A stretch of 64,000 bases of DNA from JAIVJG01 sp964236735 (GTDB lineage Bacteria > Acidobacteriota > Blastocatellia > Pyrinomonadales > Pyrinomonadaceae). The notes under the pieces are model-generated. The model saw nothing but the letters and a program-made list of their open reading frames with translations, ran no database searches and had not been told where the DNA came from. The stretch lies in assembly GCA_964236735.1 (NCBI GenBank), contig CAXSFM010000008.1, positions 124,001-188,000 on the forward strand, in the 5' to 3' direction. The translations under genes were made by a program, and so were the position numbers. Positions 17,470 to 27,079 of this stretch are shown one piece after another. How positions within the stretch are numbered: the stretch's first letter is position 1; the number at the start of each line of letters is the position of its first letter.

Positions 17470-19242
17470 TCACTTGATGATGTAAGCGTTCAACTCCTTG
17501 CTGTTTTTGAGATTGAAGATGCGCCCGGACGCTTCGTCAACTTCGTAGTCCGGCTCTTTGTCCTTGAACAAAATCTGGCGGTCGCCCTGCCCCGTCTCCA
17601 TGTTGACGCCGATCAGTCCCGCGCCCTTTTCTTTATCCTGCTTGATGTCGGTCAGCACATAGACATAGACGCCGCCCGCCTTCGTCGCGCTGTAACGCTT
17701 CGACATGAACTGCTCGTAGCCGGACATCGCGCCGATGAAGTCGCTGTTGGCGCGATTCGCGCTGTGCGAATCGCCGAGCGAGGCGTAGTTGAAAGCCTGT
17801 CCCTGCGACATCGCCGCGCTGGCGACGGTAATCGCCGTCATCGCGATTTTCTGCCAGCCGGGGACGCTCGGCGCGGCGTACTTCGTGCCCCACGCCATCG
17901 CGTGCGTGCGCGGGTCGAAGGCGGCGACGTGGTTCGTGCCGCGGATGACGATGGTTCCGTTTTCGCGACGCGAGAGCGCGACCGGGTTGTCGGTCGTGTC
18001 CGCGCCCTTCGAGCCGATGGCAGAGAGTCCGCCGAAGCCGAACTTGGCGACCTTCGCGACCGTCGCCGCCGTGCCGAGATTGTATTTGAATTCGAGTTTG
18101 GTCTTGAAAGCTTCCTTGACCTTGCCCGTACTGCTCGTGTCGAGTCCGATCAGATTCTTCTCGTCGGCAATCAAGATCGTGTTCTGTTCGGGCAGCAACA
18201 CCATGTTCGTCAGGCTGCCTCCGGCCTTGTCGTAGAACCAGACGGGCGCGCCGGTCTTCTTGTCGAGCGCGACGACGCCGAGCGGTTTCTTGACGACGTA
18301 CTCGCGTTTGCCGAAATCGTAAAACGTGCCGCCGAGCCGACCGTAGATGACATCTCCGCGCGGCAACATCTCGACAATGCCGCCGCCGAAATCCTTGCTC
18401 GTCCACTTGGCCGCGCCGGTCGCTTTGTCTATCGCGCGCACCTGCCCCTTCGCGGAAGTGTAGATGGTGTCGCCCTCGATGACGGCCTGCGCGTTGGCGT
18501 TCTTGATTTTGCCCTCGGTCACATCGTAAGGCATTTTCCAGACGAGCTTGCCGTCCGAGAGGTTGTAGCGATGAAGGCCGGCGTAGGTGAAGTAAACCGA
18601 GTCGCCGTCGAAGATTGGCGGTTGCGCGCCGGAGAGGTCGAACTTCGGAAAATATTTGCTGCCGCGTTCGATGCCGTAGAGGTCAACATTCTCCGTGAAC
18701 TCGGACTGCCAGAGCATCTCGCCGGTCGAGAGACGAAGCGCGGCGATGTCGAGCTTGTCCTTCGTCATCTTGTTGTTGGCGACGGTGAGAAAGACGAGCA
18801 TGTCTCGCTCGAAGCTCGGCGCGACCTGCACGGTGTAGCCTTTGAGCGACTCGGTCTGCCAGATGTTTTTGCCCGTCAGCAAATCGAGCGCGAAGAGGTG
18901 CGTCTTTTTCTGCATCGCGCCGGTGTTGTCATAGACGAGCAAAAGCGGCGTCCCTTGAATTTCCTGTTGCTCGTGCTCGGCGATGTCGCGCAGGTCGTCG
19001 CGACGCCAGAGTTCCGCGCCCGTCTCCGGGTTCAGGCAGTAGATGCCCGACGCCGTGCCGACGAGCAGCGTGCCGGCGTTCGTCACGCTGTACCACTTGA
19101 TGTCCTGCGTGGGCGTGTGCGTCCACAGAGTAGTCGCCTGCTCCGCGCTGGCGCGTGTGACGCCGAAGCTCGCGAGCAGTAACAGCGTTAACAAGAATTT
19201 ATTGATACGGCTCGTCAACATTGACATGGAAATGGTCTGCAT
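17470..19242 (-). CDS. Secreted PQQ-like beta-propeller protein
   Basis: A 590-residue exported protein. A clear Shine-Dalgarno (AAGGAG, 6 bp) supports the start at 19242. A signal peptide ends near residue 33 (ASFGVTRASA). The rest is a string of PQQ/pyrrolo-quinoline-quinone-like blades: GTASGIYCLNPETGAELWRR, LFALDLLTGKNIWQTESL, VRAIDKATGAAKWTSKDF and VVALDKKTGAPVWFYDKA, with about six to eight blades expected. The W-docking motifs are degenerate, so it may not bind PQQ. Probably a periplasmic scaffold; substrate unknown. The long opposite-strand open frame is a shadow. Confidence 0.8.
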   Translation of the reverse strand: MQTISMSMLTSRINKFLLTLLLLASFGVTRASAEQATTLWTHTPTQDIKWYSVTNAGTLLVGTASGIYCLNPETGAELWRRDDLRDIAEHEQQEIQGTPLLLVYDNTGAMQKKTHLFALDLLTGKNIWQTESLKGYTVQVAPSFERDMLVFLTVANNKMTKDKLDIAALRLSTGEMLWQSEFTENVDLYGIERGSKYFPKFDLSGAQPPIFDGDSVYFTYAGLHRYNLSDGKLVWKMPYDVTEGKIKNANAQAVIEGDTIYTSAKGQVRAIDKATGAAKWTSKDFGGGIVEMLPRGDVIYGRLGGTFYDFGKREYVVKKPLGVVALDKKTGAPVWFYDKAGGSLTNMVLLPEQNTILIADEKNLIGLDTSSTGKVKEAFKTKLEFKYNLGTAATVAKVAKFGFGGLSAIGSKGADTTDNPVALSRRENGTIVIRGTNHVAAFDPRTHAMAWGTKYAAPSVPGWQKIAMTAITVASAAMSQGQAFNYASLGDSHSANRANSDFIGAMSGYEQFMSKRYSATKAGGVYVYVLTDIKQDKEKGAGLIGVNMETGQGDRQILFKDKEPDYEVDEASGRIFNLKNSKELNAYIIK

Positions 19243-19344
19243 AAAGTTCTCCTTAAAGTTGGGGCGAAGAAATTTTCCGGTGATTGCCCGCGCGTCGTCG
19301 GCGACTGTCTGCCGGTCGCCAACGATGCGCGGTGCGGGACATAC

Positions 19345-21741
19345 CTACTGGCCGAAACGGTTCTGGTATTCATTCGCGTTGATGAACGCCTTGACCATTT
19401 CGGCGCGCACGTAGTCGCCGTTGAAACTGTTAAGTTTTGAGAGCCAGAAGTTGTAGCCGGAGAAATCGGCGTCGGGCGTCTCGTTTGGAGCGCGGCGAAG
19501 ATAACCGAAGTATTCCATTAAGACAAATGCGCGGTTGGACTCGCGCGCGCTGAAGTCCGCATCATCTACGACGGCGCGCAAGGCCTGCGCGCGAGTGAGT
19601 TGGTTATTGCCGAGACGTGTGACGAGATCGTTGCGCTCGGTTGTCGAGAGCGAGCCATTCGTGTTGACGTTGAGCGCGTCAACGAATTGCGCCGCCGTCA
19701 ACGTCGCCGGGTAGAGCGCGAGGAACGTCGCGCGTTTGACGAACTCGTCGGCGAACAGTTGTTTGTTCTGCTCCAACTGCTGCTGATAATTGGCCTGCCC
19801 GACGACGACGCCACGACTGACCGTGCTCTTGTCGGAGATGAAGTCGCGTAAGGCGAGATGCTCGCCCGTGTTGAAGGCGGCTTGATTGAAACGATAGGCG
19901 AAGTAACCTGTCTCCTGAAATTCAATCGAGAGGAAGAAGGCCGCCGAGACGTTGATGCGTCTCACCTCGCGGCAGCCTTGCCGCTCGGCCACAGGGCGCG
20001 TCTCGCACTCCGTAATCTGGCTCGTCCAGAAGGCGAGGCCGTCGGCGTCCGCCTCTCGATTGAGGAAATCCGCATATTGCTGGCGAACGAAAAAGTCCAC
20101 GTTGAAGGACGCATCTTTGACCGGACTCGGAGCATCCGCCGCGTCATTGCTCGTGATGGTCACGGTCGCCGTCGCGGGCGTGCCGAGCAAGACGCCGACT
20201 GGGTTCGAGAGCGAGAGGCTGAACGTCTCCGGCGATTCCAAGAAGGCGTCGTCGGTGATGGGAATGAGAATGGTCTTCGTGGATTCGCCGACCGCGAAGC
20301 GCAAAGTGCCGAAAGCGGCGGCGTAGTCCGTGCGACTCGACGCCGTGCCGTTCGCGGTCGCGTAGTCAACGCTCGCGGCCTGCGTCGTGTCGGTGCGCGT
20401 AATGTTGATGAGCGTGGAGCCACCCGCAGCGGCGGCCAGCGCGGACTCGACGCTGTTGACCTCGCCGTAGGTCGTGCCGTTCGTTCCGCCTCCGCCATTG
20501 CCCTCGCCGGCATCGTAGGTCGCCGCGCTGAACTGCACTGTGCCGAGCGGCGTCGGTGTGGGCGTCGGCGTCGGCGCTGCCAGCGCGTTGTTAAGTCGGA
20601 TGATGTTTCTGCTCACACTGACGCCGTTGACTTTCGAGACGGTGGCAGCGACGAGAATTTTTCCGTCCGGTTGAATGACGATCTTCGCGGGGCCTTCGAT
20701 GTTGGTCTCGACGACGGCGTTGAAGCTACTGTCTGTCGTCCCGTCCGCGTTGAGGCGACGGATGCCGCCGGCGGATGTGTTGCTCTGAATGCCGACGACG
20801 ATCTTGCCGTCCGCTTGCAACGCAATCGTCAGCGTTCGATAAGCCGTCGAGGGTTGCGTGCTGGCGAACGTCGCGTCGAGGCTGCCGTCGCTATTCAAGC
20901 GTCGCAGGTAGCCGCCCAGATTGAACGCGGAGACGACGAGCTTGCCGTCCGGCTGTAAAGCCATGTCGTCAAAACCGACTGTGCCCGCCGGAGACGACGT
21001 GAGCAGCGCGGGCACGAAAGTTGTATCGAGCGTGCCGTCCGCGTTGAGGCGCGCGATGCGGTCGCGTGCGACGCCGTTGACCTGTGTGATCTGGCCGCCG
21101 ATGAGGATTTTGCCGTCGGGCTGGATAAAGACGCGACGGATGCCGGAACTGTTCGGCGCGACGATTGGGTTGAAAGTAGCGTCAACCACGCCGTTGCTCT
21201 GAAGGCGCACGATATTGACGTGCGCGGTTCCGTTGGCGGAAGCGAATGCGCCGACGACGATGATTTTTCCATCCGTTTGCAGTGCGAGGTCATAAACCAG
21301 CGGGCTGAAATTCGGATTGGCAGTCAACTCCAAACCCGCGAAAACGTTGTCAACTCCATTGAACGCCGAGCGGCGCGTGAGTTGGTAAAACTTTGACGGG
21401 CTGAAGCGATTATCTTCGACTGTGCCCGCGACGAGCACTTGATTGTTCGGCAAGACGAGGAAGCGTCGAAACTCCGCGCCGAACCTGTCGAAGGCGGGGT
21501 CTATCGAGCCGTTCGCGTTGAGCTTCGCGCCGCCGAAGCTGGGGCCGAACGAGCCGCCGACGAGTATCTTGCCGTCCGGCTGCACGGTGATGGCTCTGAC
21601 CGTGCCGCTCACATCCGGCGCATCGAACGTCGCGTCCAGATCGCCATCTGCGGCGAAGGCAGATACGCCGAAGAGCAGTGAAAGCAATAGTAGTAACGTC
21701 ACTTTGTTGAATACGCGAATGCTTTTATCTGGTCCGTTCAT
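19345..21741 (-). CDS. Secreted delta-60 repeat / Calx-beta / DUF4214 protein
   Basis: About 798 residues, start at ATG 21741 with GGAGAG upstream. A signal peptide is followed by seven or so delta-60 repeats (pattern VQPDGKILVGG, RLNADGTLDTTF). A Pro/Thr linker (TPTPTPTPLG) leads to one Calx-beta domain around 420-545, which carries an unusual Gly-rich insertion between its first two strands (GEGNGGGGTNGTTYGEV). The C-terminal 230 residues are DUF4214 units (RQQYADFLNREADADGLAFW, RAQALRAVVDDADF, YFGYLRRAPNETPD). It is likely a large surface or matrix protein. A second relative ends this window at 62536. Confidence 0.85.
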   Translation of the reverse strand: MNGPDKSIRVFNKVTLLLLLSLLFGVSAFAADGDLDATFDAPDVSGTVRAITVQPDGKILVGGSFGPSFGGAKLNANGSIDPAFDRFGAEFRRFLVLPNNQVLVAGTVEDNRFSPSKFYQLTRRSAFNGVDNVFAGLELTANPNFSPLVYDLALQTDGKIIVVGAFASANGTAHVNIVRLQSNGVVDATFNPIVAPNSSGIRRVFIQPDGKILIGGQITQVNGVARDRIARLNADGTLDTTFVPALLTSSPAGTVGFDDMALQPDGKLVVSAFNLGGYLRRLNSDGSLDATFASTQPSTAYRTLTIALQADGKIVVGIQSNTSAGGIRRLNADGTTDSSFNAVVETNIEGPAKIVIQPDGKILVAATVSKVNGVSVSRNIIRLNNALAAPTPTPTPTPLGTVQFSAATYDAGEGNGGGGTNGTTYGEVNSVESALAAAAGGSTLINITRTDTTQAASVDYATANGTASSRTDYAAAFGTLRFAVGESTKTILIPITDDAFLESPETFSLSLSNPVGVLLGTPATATVTITSNDAADAPSPVKDASFNVDFFVRQQYADFLNREADADGLAFWTSQITECETRPVAERQGCREVRRINVSAAFFLSIEFQETGYFAYRFNQAAFNTGEHLALRDFISDKSTVSRGVVVGQANYQQQLEQNKQLFADEFVKRATFLALYPATLTAAQFVDALNVNTNGSLSTTERNDLVTRLGNNQLTRAQALRAVVDDADFSARESNRAFVLMEYFGYLRRAPNETPDADFSGYNFWLSKLNSFNGDYVRAEMVKAFINANEYQNRFGQ

Positions 21742-21928
21742 GTTCTCTCCGTCTGAATTGTTGACCTCGTAGCGGCAACGATGTCGCACACTTTGGCGCG
21801 AGCTTGCCCGTCATCTATTAATCGCAAGCTTTGGCGGCGAAAGGTATCAAGCGGCGTAAAAGATTTTGCACAGAGGTTGGTCAAGGTTAGAATCGAGAGG
21901 AAAGGAGACGGGTCACCGCCTCGCGTTT

Positions 21929-22495
21929 ATGTCGTCAAATGAAGGGGTCACGCAATTACTGCGGCAGGCACAGGGCGGCGACCGCGCCGCGCTCGACGAG
22001 TTGTTGCCGCTCGTCTATGCGGAGTTGCGCCGGCTTGCCGCCAGCAAACTCTCGCACGAGCGCGCGGATCACACGCTGCAAGCCACCGCGCTCGTCCATG
22101 AAGCATACCTGCGACTCATCGAGCAGCATTCGGTTGACTGGCGCAACCGCGCGCACTTCTTCGCGCTGGCCGCAGAGATGATGCGCCGCATCCTCGTCAA
22201 CCACGCGCTCCAGCGTCAGGCGCAAAAACGCGGCGGCGAAAACAACACCAAACTTTCTCTCGACGAAGCCATGGGACTCGCGCGCGAAGAGCGGCAGGTT
22301 GACGTGCTGCTCTTGAACGACGTACTCGAACGTTTGAGCGCGCTCGATCCGCAGCAGGCGCGCGTCGTCGAACTGCGTTTCTTCGGCGGCCTGACCGTCG
22401 AGGAAGTGGCGGAGGTGCTCGGCGTCTCCGAGATCACGGTCAAACGCGAGTGGCGCGTCGCGAAGGCGTGGCTGCATCAAGCCATGAGCGGCTAA
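21929..22495 (+). CDS. ECF-type RNA polymerase sigma factor
   Basis: About 188 residues from ATG 21929 (MSSNEGVTQLLRQAQGGDRA). This is the ECF sigma family found next to Ser/Thr kinases in Acidobacteriota and Planctomycetes: region 2 is LPLVYAELRRLAASKLSHER with the characteristic HTLQATALVHEAYLRL and WRNRAHFFALAAEMMRRILV, and region 4 is FGGLTVEEVAEVLGVSEITVKREWRVAKAWL. It recruits RNA polymerase to alternative promoters. The adjacent kinase gene (63 bp downstream) probably controls it; no separate anti-sigma factor is seen. Confidence 0.93.
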   Translation: MSSNEGVTQLLRQAQGGDRAALDELLPLVYAELRRLAASKLSHERADHTLQATALVHEAYLRLIEQHSVDWRNRAHFFALAAEMMRRILVNHALQRQAQKRGGENNTKLSLDEAMGLAREERQVDVLLLNDVLERLSALDPQQARVVELRFFGGLTVEEVAEVLGVSEITVKREWRVAKAWLHQAMSG

Positions 22496-22557
22496 CTTTT
22501 CGTTCGCACGTCGCCCGCAACTTCGTCCACATTTCATCAACATTTCAACAATCAAGC

Positions 22558-25377
22558 ATGTCCCAATCTTCATCCCCCGCGAACTGGCAACAAGTCAAAG
22601 AGCTTTTCCATCTCGCCGTCGAATTGCCGCACGACGCGCGCGCTGATTTTCTCTCCGCGCATTGCGATGGCGACGATGAATTGCGCGCCGCCGTCGAGGA
22701 TTTGTTGCGCGCCGATGACCAGCAGCCGACCTTGCTCGAACATTCGCCGCTCGCCGCGATCAAAGAGAGTTTCCCGACCGATGCCGAAACCATCGCGGCG
22801 GGGCACATCGGCCATTACAGAATTTTGCGCGAGTTGGGGCGCGGCGGGATGGGCACGGTCTATGAAGCCGTGCGTGCCGACGACGAGTTCGAGCAGCGTG
22901 TCGCCGTCAAGTTAATCCGTCGCGGCATGGACACGGAAGACGTGCGGCGGCGTTTTCGCAACGAGCGGCAGATACTCGCCAACCTCGATCATCCGAACAT
23001 CGCGCGCCTGCTCGATGGCGGCACGACCGCCGACGGCCTGCCCTACTTCGTGATGGAATATGTCGCGGGCGTCGAGTTATTGACGTTTTGTGAGGCGCGA
23101 AATTTATCCGTCAACGAGCGGCTCGCGCTCTTTCGCAAAGTCTGCGCGGCGGTCTCTTACGCGCATACGCGGCTCGTCGTCCATCGCGACTTGAAGCCGT
23201 CGAACATTCTCGTCAACGAAGATGGCGAGCCGAAACTTCTGGACTTCGGCATCTCCAAACTGCTGACGCCCGAAGCTCTCGAACAGACGGGCACGGCCAC
23301 CGCGCTCGGCATGATGACGCCGCATTACGCCAGCCCCGAACAATTTCGCGGCGGAGCGATTACGACGGCGACGGACGTGTATGCGCTCGGCGTGATTTTG
23401 TTCGAGTTGCTGACCGGGCATCTCCCCTACGAATTGAGAGACAGGCGACTCGACGAAGTGGCGCGCGTCGTCTGCGACATCTCACCGGACAGGCCGAGCG
23501 ATGCCGTCATCACGCGCGGGCGCGAAGAAACTCTCGATGTGGTTGACGCAAGCGGCGCGAAGACGGACGAGCGCATGAAAGACCGCGCAACTGATGGCAG
23601 AAATTCAAAGACGACTTCCAGATCGCTGCGCGGCGATGTGGACAACATTATTCTCAAGGCGCTCAGGAAAGAGCCGGAACGCCGCTACAGCTCTATTGAT
23701 AAATTCAGCGACGACATCCGGCGGCATCTCGCGGGCTTGCCCGTCACCGCGCGCCCGGACACTTTCTCGTATCGCGCCGAAAAATTTATCAAACGCCATC
23801 GCGCGTCGGTCGTCGCCGCTGCGCTGATTTTGTTGACGTTGATTGGCGGCATCGTCGGCACGTCGTGGCAGGCCGTGCGCGCCGAGCGCGAGCGTCGTCT
23901 CGCCGAAAAACGTTTCGCGCAGGTGCGCCAGCTCGCCAACAACGTCGTCTTCAAATATTACGACGAGATTGACAAACTCGCCGGCTCGACCAAAGCGCGC
24001 GAGATGCTCGTCACAGATGCGCTCGAATACTTGGACGCACTTTCGCAGGACGCGCGCGATAACACGGACTTGCAACGCGAACTCGCCGTCGCTTACATCC
24101 GCATCGGCAAAGTGCAGGGACGCGCCTACAACGCGAATCTCGGCGACACGTCGGGCGCGATTGCCAGTTATCGCAAAGGCATCGCGCTGCTCGAACCCAT
24201 CGCCGTCAAATCCAACGACGCGCAGATGCAGGGGGACTTGGCCGGCGCATATTCAGAGCTTGCGACCGCGCTCGGACGACAGGGAAACAAGCAAGAAGCC
24301 GATGCGTTTCTGCGTCAGGGTATTTCGCTCAACGAGAAATTCGTGTCCGCGCACGCGGAAGATCTGACGCTCCCGGTGCGTCTCTCCGCCAGCTACATTT
24401 TTCTCGGCGACACGCTGCCCGTCGGCAAAGGCGCGAACGAGAGCATCGAAACTTTCAAACATGCCGTCGCCGTCGCTGACGACGTGCTGAGGCGCGACCC
24501 GAATCATGTACGCGCGAACAATCTCGTCGCCGCCGCGCTGGATAGGATACAGAGCCATTTGTTGACGCTGGCGAAGAATGCACAGGATGACGACGACGCG
24601 GCGCTGGCGAAACAACTGCGTGATGAGGCCGCGCCCTACTCCGCGCGCACGCTTGAACTCAGCGAGAAGCTCGTCAAGCTACAACCGGACGAGGTGGTCA
24701 ACGACCGGATTTTGAAAACGGCTCAAGTCAATGCTGCACAATATCTCTTCGAGGCGGGGCGCTACGACGAGGCGCAACGTGGCTTGGCGGAGGCGGTGTT
24801 GGACTTCACCGAGTTCAGCAAAGCAGACCCGGACAATCAGGAGCAGAAACTCGATCTCGCCATCATTTGCTCGGCGCTCGGCGCGAACGAATTTCGTCGT
24901 GGTCAAGTCGCACCAGCCGAAGTATCCTTCAAACGCTCCTTCCAAATTCTCGACGAACTCATCGCGCACGACGCGCAAAACTTCGACTACCTTCAGAAAC
25001 GGCTGATGGTCAAGTATCTCTACGCTGACGAGCAACTGTTCAAAGGCGACACGGAAGCGGCTCGCCGTGCCTACGAAAAAGCGTTCGCACAGATTGACGC
25101 GGCGGCGCGCGAGAAGGATGCTGCCTTCGGCGAATCGTTGCGCGGCTATTATCTCGCCAAGCTCGGCGATTGCGATCTGGCCGTCGCCGGAAAAACAAAC
25201 CTGCCGATGGTCTCCCGCCGCGCCGCGCTCGACTCCGCGCTCGCTTCGTATCAACAAGCCGTCGAGTTATGGCGTCAGCATGGAGCGCAGAGCAGTCTGG
25301 GCGTGGAGGACGCAGGACGTGTCGAATTGCTCGAACGCAAAATCAGCCGCAGCCGCGAGATGCTGAATACACTGTGA
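22558..25377 (+). CDS. Transmembrane Ser/Thr protein kinase with TPR sensor region
   Basis: About 939 residues from ATG 22558. The N-terminal 60 residues (WQQVKELFHLAVELPHDARA) are a short helical module typical of sigma-linked kinases. The kinase domain has the glycine loop LGRGGMGTVYEA, the invariant Lys in VAVKLIRR, HRDLKPSNI and DFGISKL, so it should be active. A membrane span follows (VVAAALILLTLIGGIVGTSW), then a large periplasmic region of TPR-type helices (ELAVAYIRIGKVQGRAYNANLGDTSGAIASYRKGIALLEP). It likely senses an envelope signal and controls the upstream sigma factor. Confidence 0.9.
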   Translation: MSQSSSPANWQQVKELFHLAVELPHDARADFLSAHCDGDDELRAAVEDLLRADDQQPTLLEHSPLAAIKESFPTDAETIAAGHIGHYRILRELGRGGMGTVYEAVRADDEFEQRVAVKLIRRGMDTEDVRRRFRNERQILANLDHPNIARLLDGGTTADGLPYFVMEYVAGVELLTFCEARNLSVNERLALFRKVCAAVSYAHTRLVVHRDLKPSNILVNEDGEPKLLDFGISKLLTPEALEQTGTATALGMMTPHYASPEQFRGGAITTATDVYALGVILFELLTGHLPYELRDRRLDEVARVVCDISPDRPSDAVITRGREETLDVVDASGAKTDERMKDRATDGRNSKTTSRSLRGDVDNIILKALRKEPERRYSSIDKFSDDIRRHLAGLPVTARPDTFSYRAEKFIKRHRASVVAAALILLTLIGGIVGTSWQAVRAERERRLAEKRFAQVRQLANNVVFKYYDEIDKLAGSTKAREMLVTDALEYLDALSQDARDNTDLQRELAVAYIRIGKVQGRAYNANLGDTSGAIASYRKGIALLEPIAVKSNDAQMQGDLAGAYSELATALGRQGNKQEADAFLRQGISLNEKFVSAHAEDLTLPVRLSASYIFLGDTLPVGKGANESIETFKHAVAVADDVLRRDPNHVRANNLVAAALDRIQSHLLTLAKNAQDDDDAALAKQLRDEAAPYSARTLELSEKLVKLQPDEVVNDRILKTAQVNAAQYLFEAGRYDEAQRGLAEAVLDFTEFSKADPDNQEQKLDLAIICSALGANEFRRGQVAPAEVSFKRSFQILDELIAHDAQNFDYLQKRLMVKYLYADEQLFKGDTEAARRAYEKAFAQIDAAAREKDAAFGESLRGYYLAKLGDCDLAVAGKTNLPMVSRRAALDSALASYQQAVELWRQHGAQSSLGVEDAGRVELLERKISRSREMLNTL

Positions 25378-25731
25378 GACAAGCGATTTGATTTGTCGGG
25401 CAGACGGCGCGCTCAAGTCAGGTCAGGCAAAAACCTTGACCGCTCCGTCTTTGACTGTTAAAAACATGGCCGCCAGTAATCACCCCCGCCCGTCGGTCTC
25501 GTGAAAGTACACTCTAAACTTAGCTTGAAGTTCAGAGCAGCGGGTTTAATTGGGACGGGAAATCAGCGATGTCCAAACCAATTTGAGAAGACAGAGCATG
25601 TTGATTTCAAATCCGGTAATGGAGTTGTTGGCAAGATCACCATTCAAGGGTTGGGGACAAGGGGACAGCAACCACATGGCGAGGCACTTCGCCTCGCGCA
25701 CATGATTCTTTCAACGAAGGAGATATGAAAG
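25378..25731. other. Intergenic region, 354 bp
   Basis: It includes the strong ribosome-binding site of the protease gene (GAAGGAGATATG) and a small 7-bp stem near 25679-25697 (gcgaggc, acttc, gcctcgc) without a T-run. An open frame from a GTG at 25501 has no recognisable features and low-complexity junction sequence; I do not call it a gene. Confidence 0.5.
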
Positions 25732-26961
25732 ATGAACAGCAGTCTCAGAAATAAATGGATCATCGCTCTGGCATTCGCCGCCTCGGCTTTCGCGCTCGCC
25801 GCCCCGGCTCAACCACAAATCGCCACCCCGCAGGACTACGCACAGCGCGAGCAGCTTGCGTCGCCGGCAGCACGACAGAAGTTGGCGGTGCTGCGCCAGC
25901 GCATCAAAGATCGCAAACTAGGATATGAAGTCGGTTTCACCGAGGCGATGGAGCGAAGCGCCAAGAGTCTGACCGGCGGCGAACTGCCTCCCGACCTGAT
26001 TCAGGTTGCGAAAAAACAGAACGTGATTGCACGCCAGGTTGTGCAGCTTGATCGTGAGACGCGAGATCAAGCTCTCAAAGTCAATCCGCTACTCAAATTG
26101 AAGTTGCCTGAGTTGCATGTCGCGTGCAATGCCGGCGCGAAGAGTTTCGACTGGCGACAGTCCGGCAAGGTGACGCCGGTGAAAAGGCAGGGTTGCGGAA
26201 GTTGCTGGGCTTACGGTGCGATGGCTGTCCTCGAATCAAGCTACCTGATTCGCAACGACATGACGGCAGACGGCTCGGAGCAGTACATCGTCACCAACAG
26301 TCAGGCTGGAACCTGCAAGGGTGGCGGGACGAAAGGCGCAATAGATTTCCTGACCACAGACGGCACGACAACTGAAGCTGAGTTGCCGGATTCAGGCGTT
26401 GACGGCACGCCGAATCTTAACTTTTATCCTACTCCATATCATGCGCTCGTCTCTGGCTTCGTCAGCGACACGGTGCAAATTCCTCCCGTTGCAGAAATTA
26501 AAGCCGAGATGTGTCTGCACGGGCCGGTTGTTTCGTGGGTCGGCGTCAACGATAGCTTTATCAGTTACACGGGCGGCACCTACACGCAGGACGACGATTA
26601 TGCGGCTCAGCAAAAGAAGCCGTGCCCCTCAAGCGGCCCGCCGAACGGCGCGGTATGCGGCCACTTCGTGACGATCATTGGTTGGAACGATGCGAAACAT
26701 GCATGGCTCGTTAAAAACTCATGGGGCACAAACTGGGGCAGCGCCGGCGGCTTCGGTTCGGAGCGCGGCTTCATGTGGATAGACTACGATGCGAATCAGA
26801 TCGGCGCAGGCTCGATGTGGGTCGAGGCGCGCAACAATGCTTACCGCCTGCCCGCTCGTTACTTCGAGTTGATGCCGCAAGTCAAACGGATTGATCCCGG
26901 CCCGTTGAAAAAAGGCGGCATCATCCAAAAACAGGTCAACCCGCAGATCAAACAACAGTAG
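25732..26961 (+). CDS. Secreted papain-family (C1A) cysteine protease
   Basis: 409 residues with a signal peptide (IIALAFAASAFALAAPAQ). The region to about 135 has pro-region character. The mature enzyme starts at about 140 (FDWRQSGKVTPVKRQGCGSC) and shows the catalytic Cys in GCGSCWAY, the His in CGHFVTIIGW and the Asn in LVKNSWGTNWG, which together form the papain triad. The fold is therefore complete. The C-terminal 45 residues are a basic tail. Such proteases are less common in bacteria than in eukaryotes; it lies next to a kinase/sigma pair. Probably periplasmic or extracellular. Confidence 0.9.
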   Translation: MNSSLRNKWIIALAFAASAFALAAPAQPQIATPQDYAQREQLASPAARQKLAVLRQRIKDRKLGYEVGFTEAMERSAKSLTGGELPPDLIQVAKKQNVIARQVVQLDRETRDQALKVNPLLKLKLPELHVACNAGAKSFDWRQSGKVTPVKRQGCGSCWAYGAMAVLESSYLIRNDMTADGSEQYIVTNSQAGTCKGGGTKGAIDFLTTDGTTTEAELPDSGVDGTPNLNFYPTPYHALVSGFVSDTVQIPPVAEIKAEMCLHGPVVSWVGVNDSFISYTGGTYTQDDDYAAQQKKPCPSSGPPNGAVCGHFVTIIGWNDAKHAWLVKNSWGTNWGSAGGFGSERGFMWIDYDANQIGAGSMWVEARNNAYRLPARYFELMPQVKRIDPGPLKKGGIIQKQVNPQIKQQ

Positions 26962-27002
26962 CCGCAGGGGCTGCTGCTTGGCAATCGGCCTGACAAAACA
27001 TG

Positions 27003-27059
27003 AGCAGCCATCCCGAACGCTTGCACGTTACTGCTCGTCGAAGTTTCGGGATGGCTGCT
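27003..27059. terminator. Terminator-like hairpin
   Basis: A 15-bp perfect stem (agcagccatcccgaa with ttcgggatggctgct) with a 27-base loop, between the protease stop (plus strand) and the end of the decayed kinase (minus strand). It could serve both directions; T-runs are absent. Confidence 0.6.
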
Positions 27060-27079
27060 GAGGAAACCAATGCCGGTGA

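Noticed and set aside
17431..19182. A 583-codon open frame on the plus strand
   Set aside because: It is exactly antisense to the PQQ-like protein gene; the Arg/Val/Asp-rich composition is typical of a shadow frame in GC-rich DNA and there is no ribosome-binding site.
19858..20958. A 366-codon plus-strand frame
   Set aside because: Antisense to the Calx-beta/DUF4214 gene, no protein-like features.
25501..25728. A 75-codon frame upstream of the papain-like gene
   Set aside because: GTG start without a ribosome-binding site; composition unlike the neighbouring genes; its 3' end merges into the protease's ribosome-binding site.
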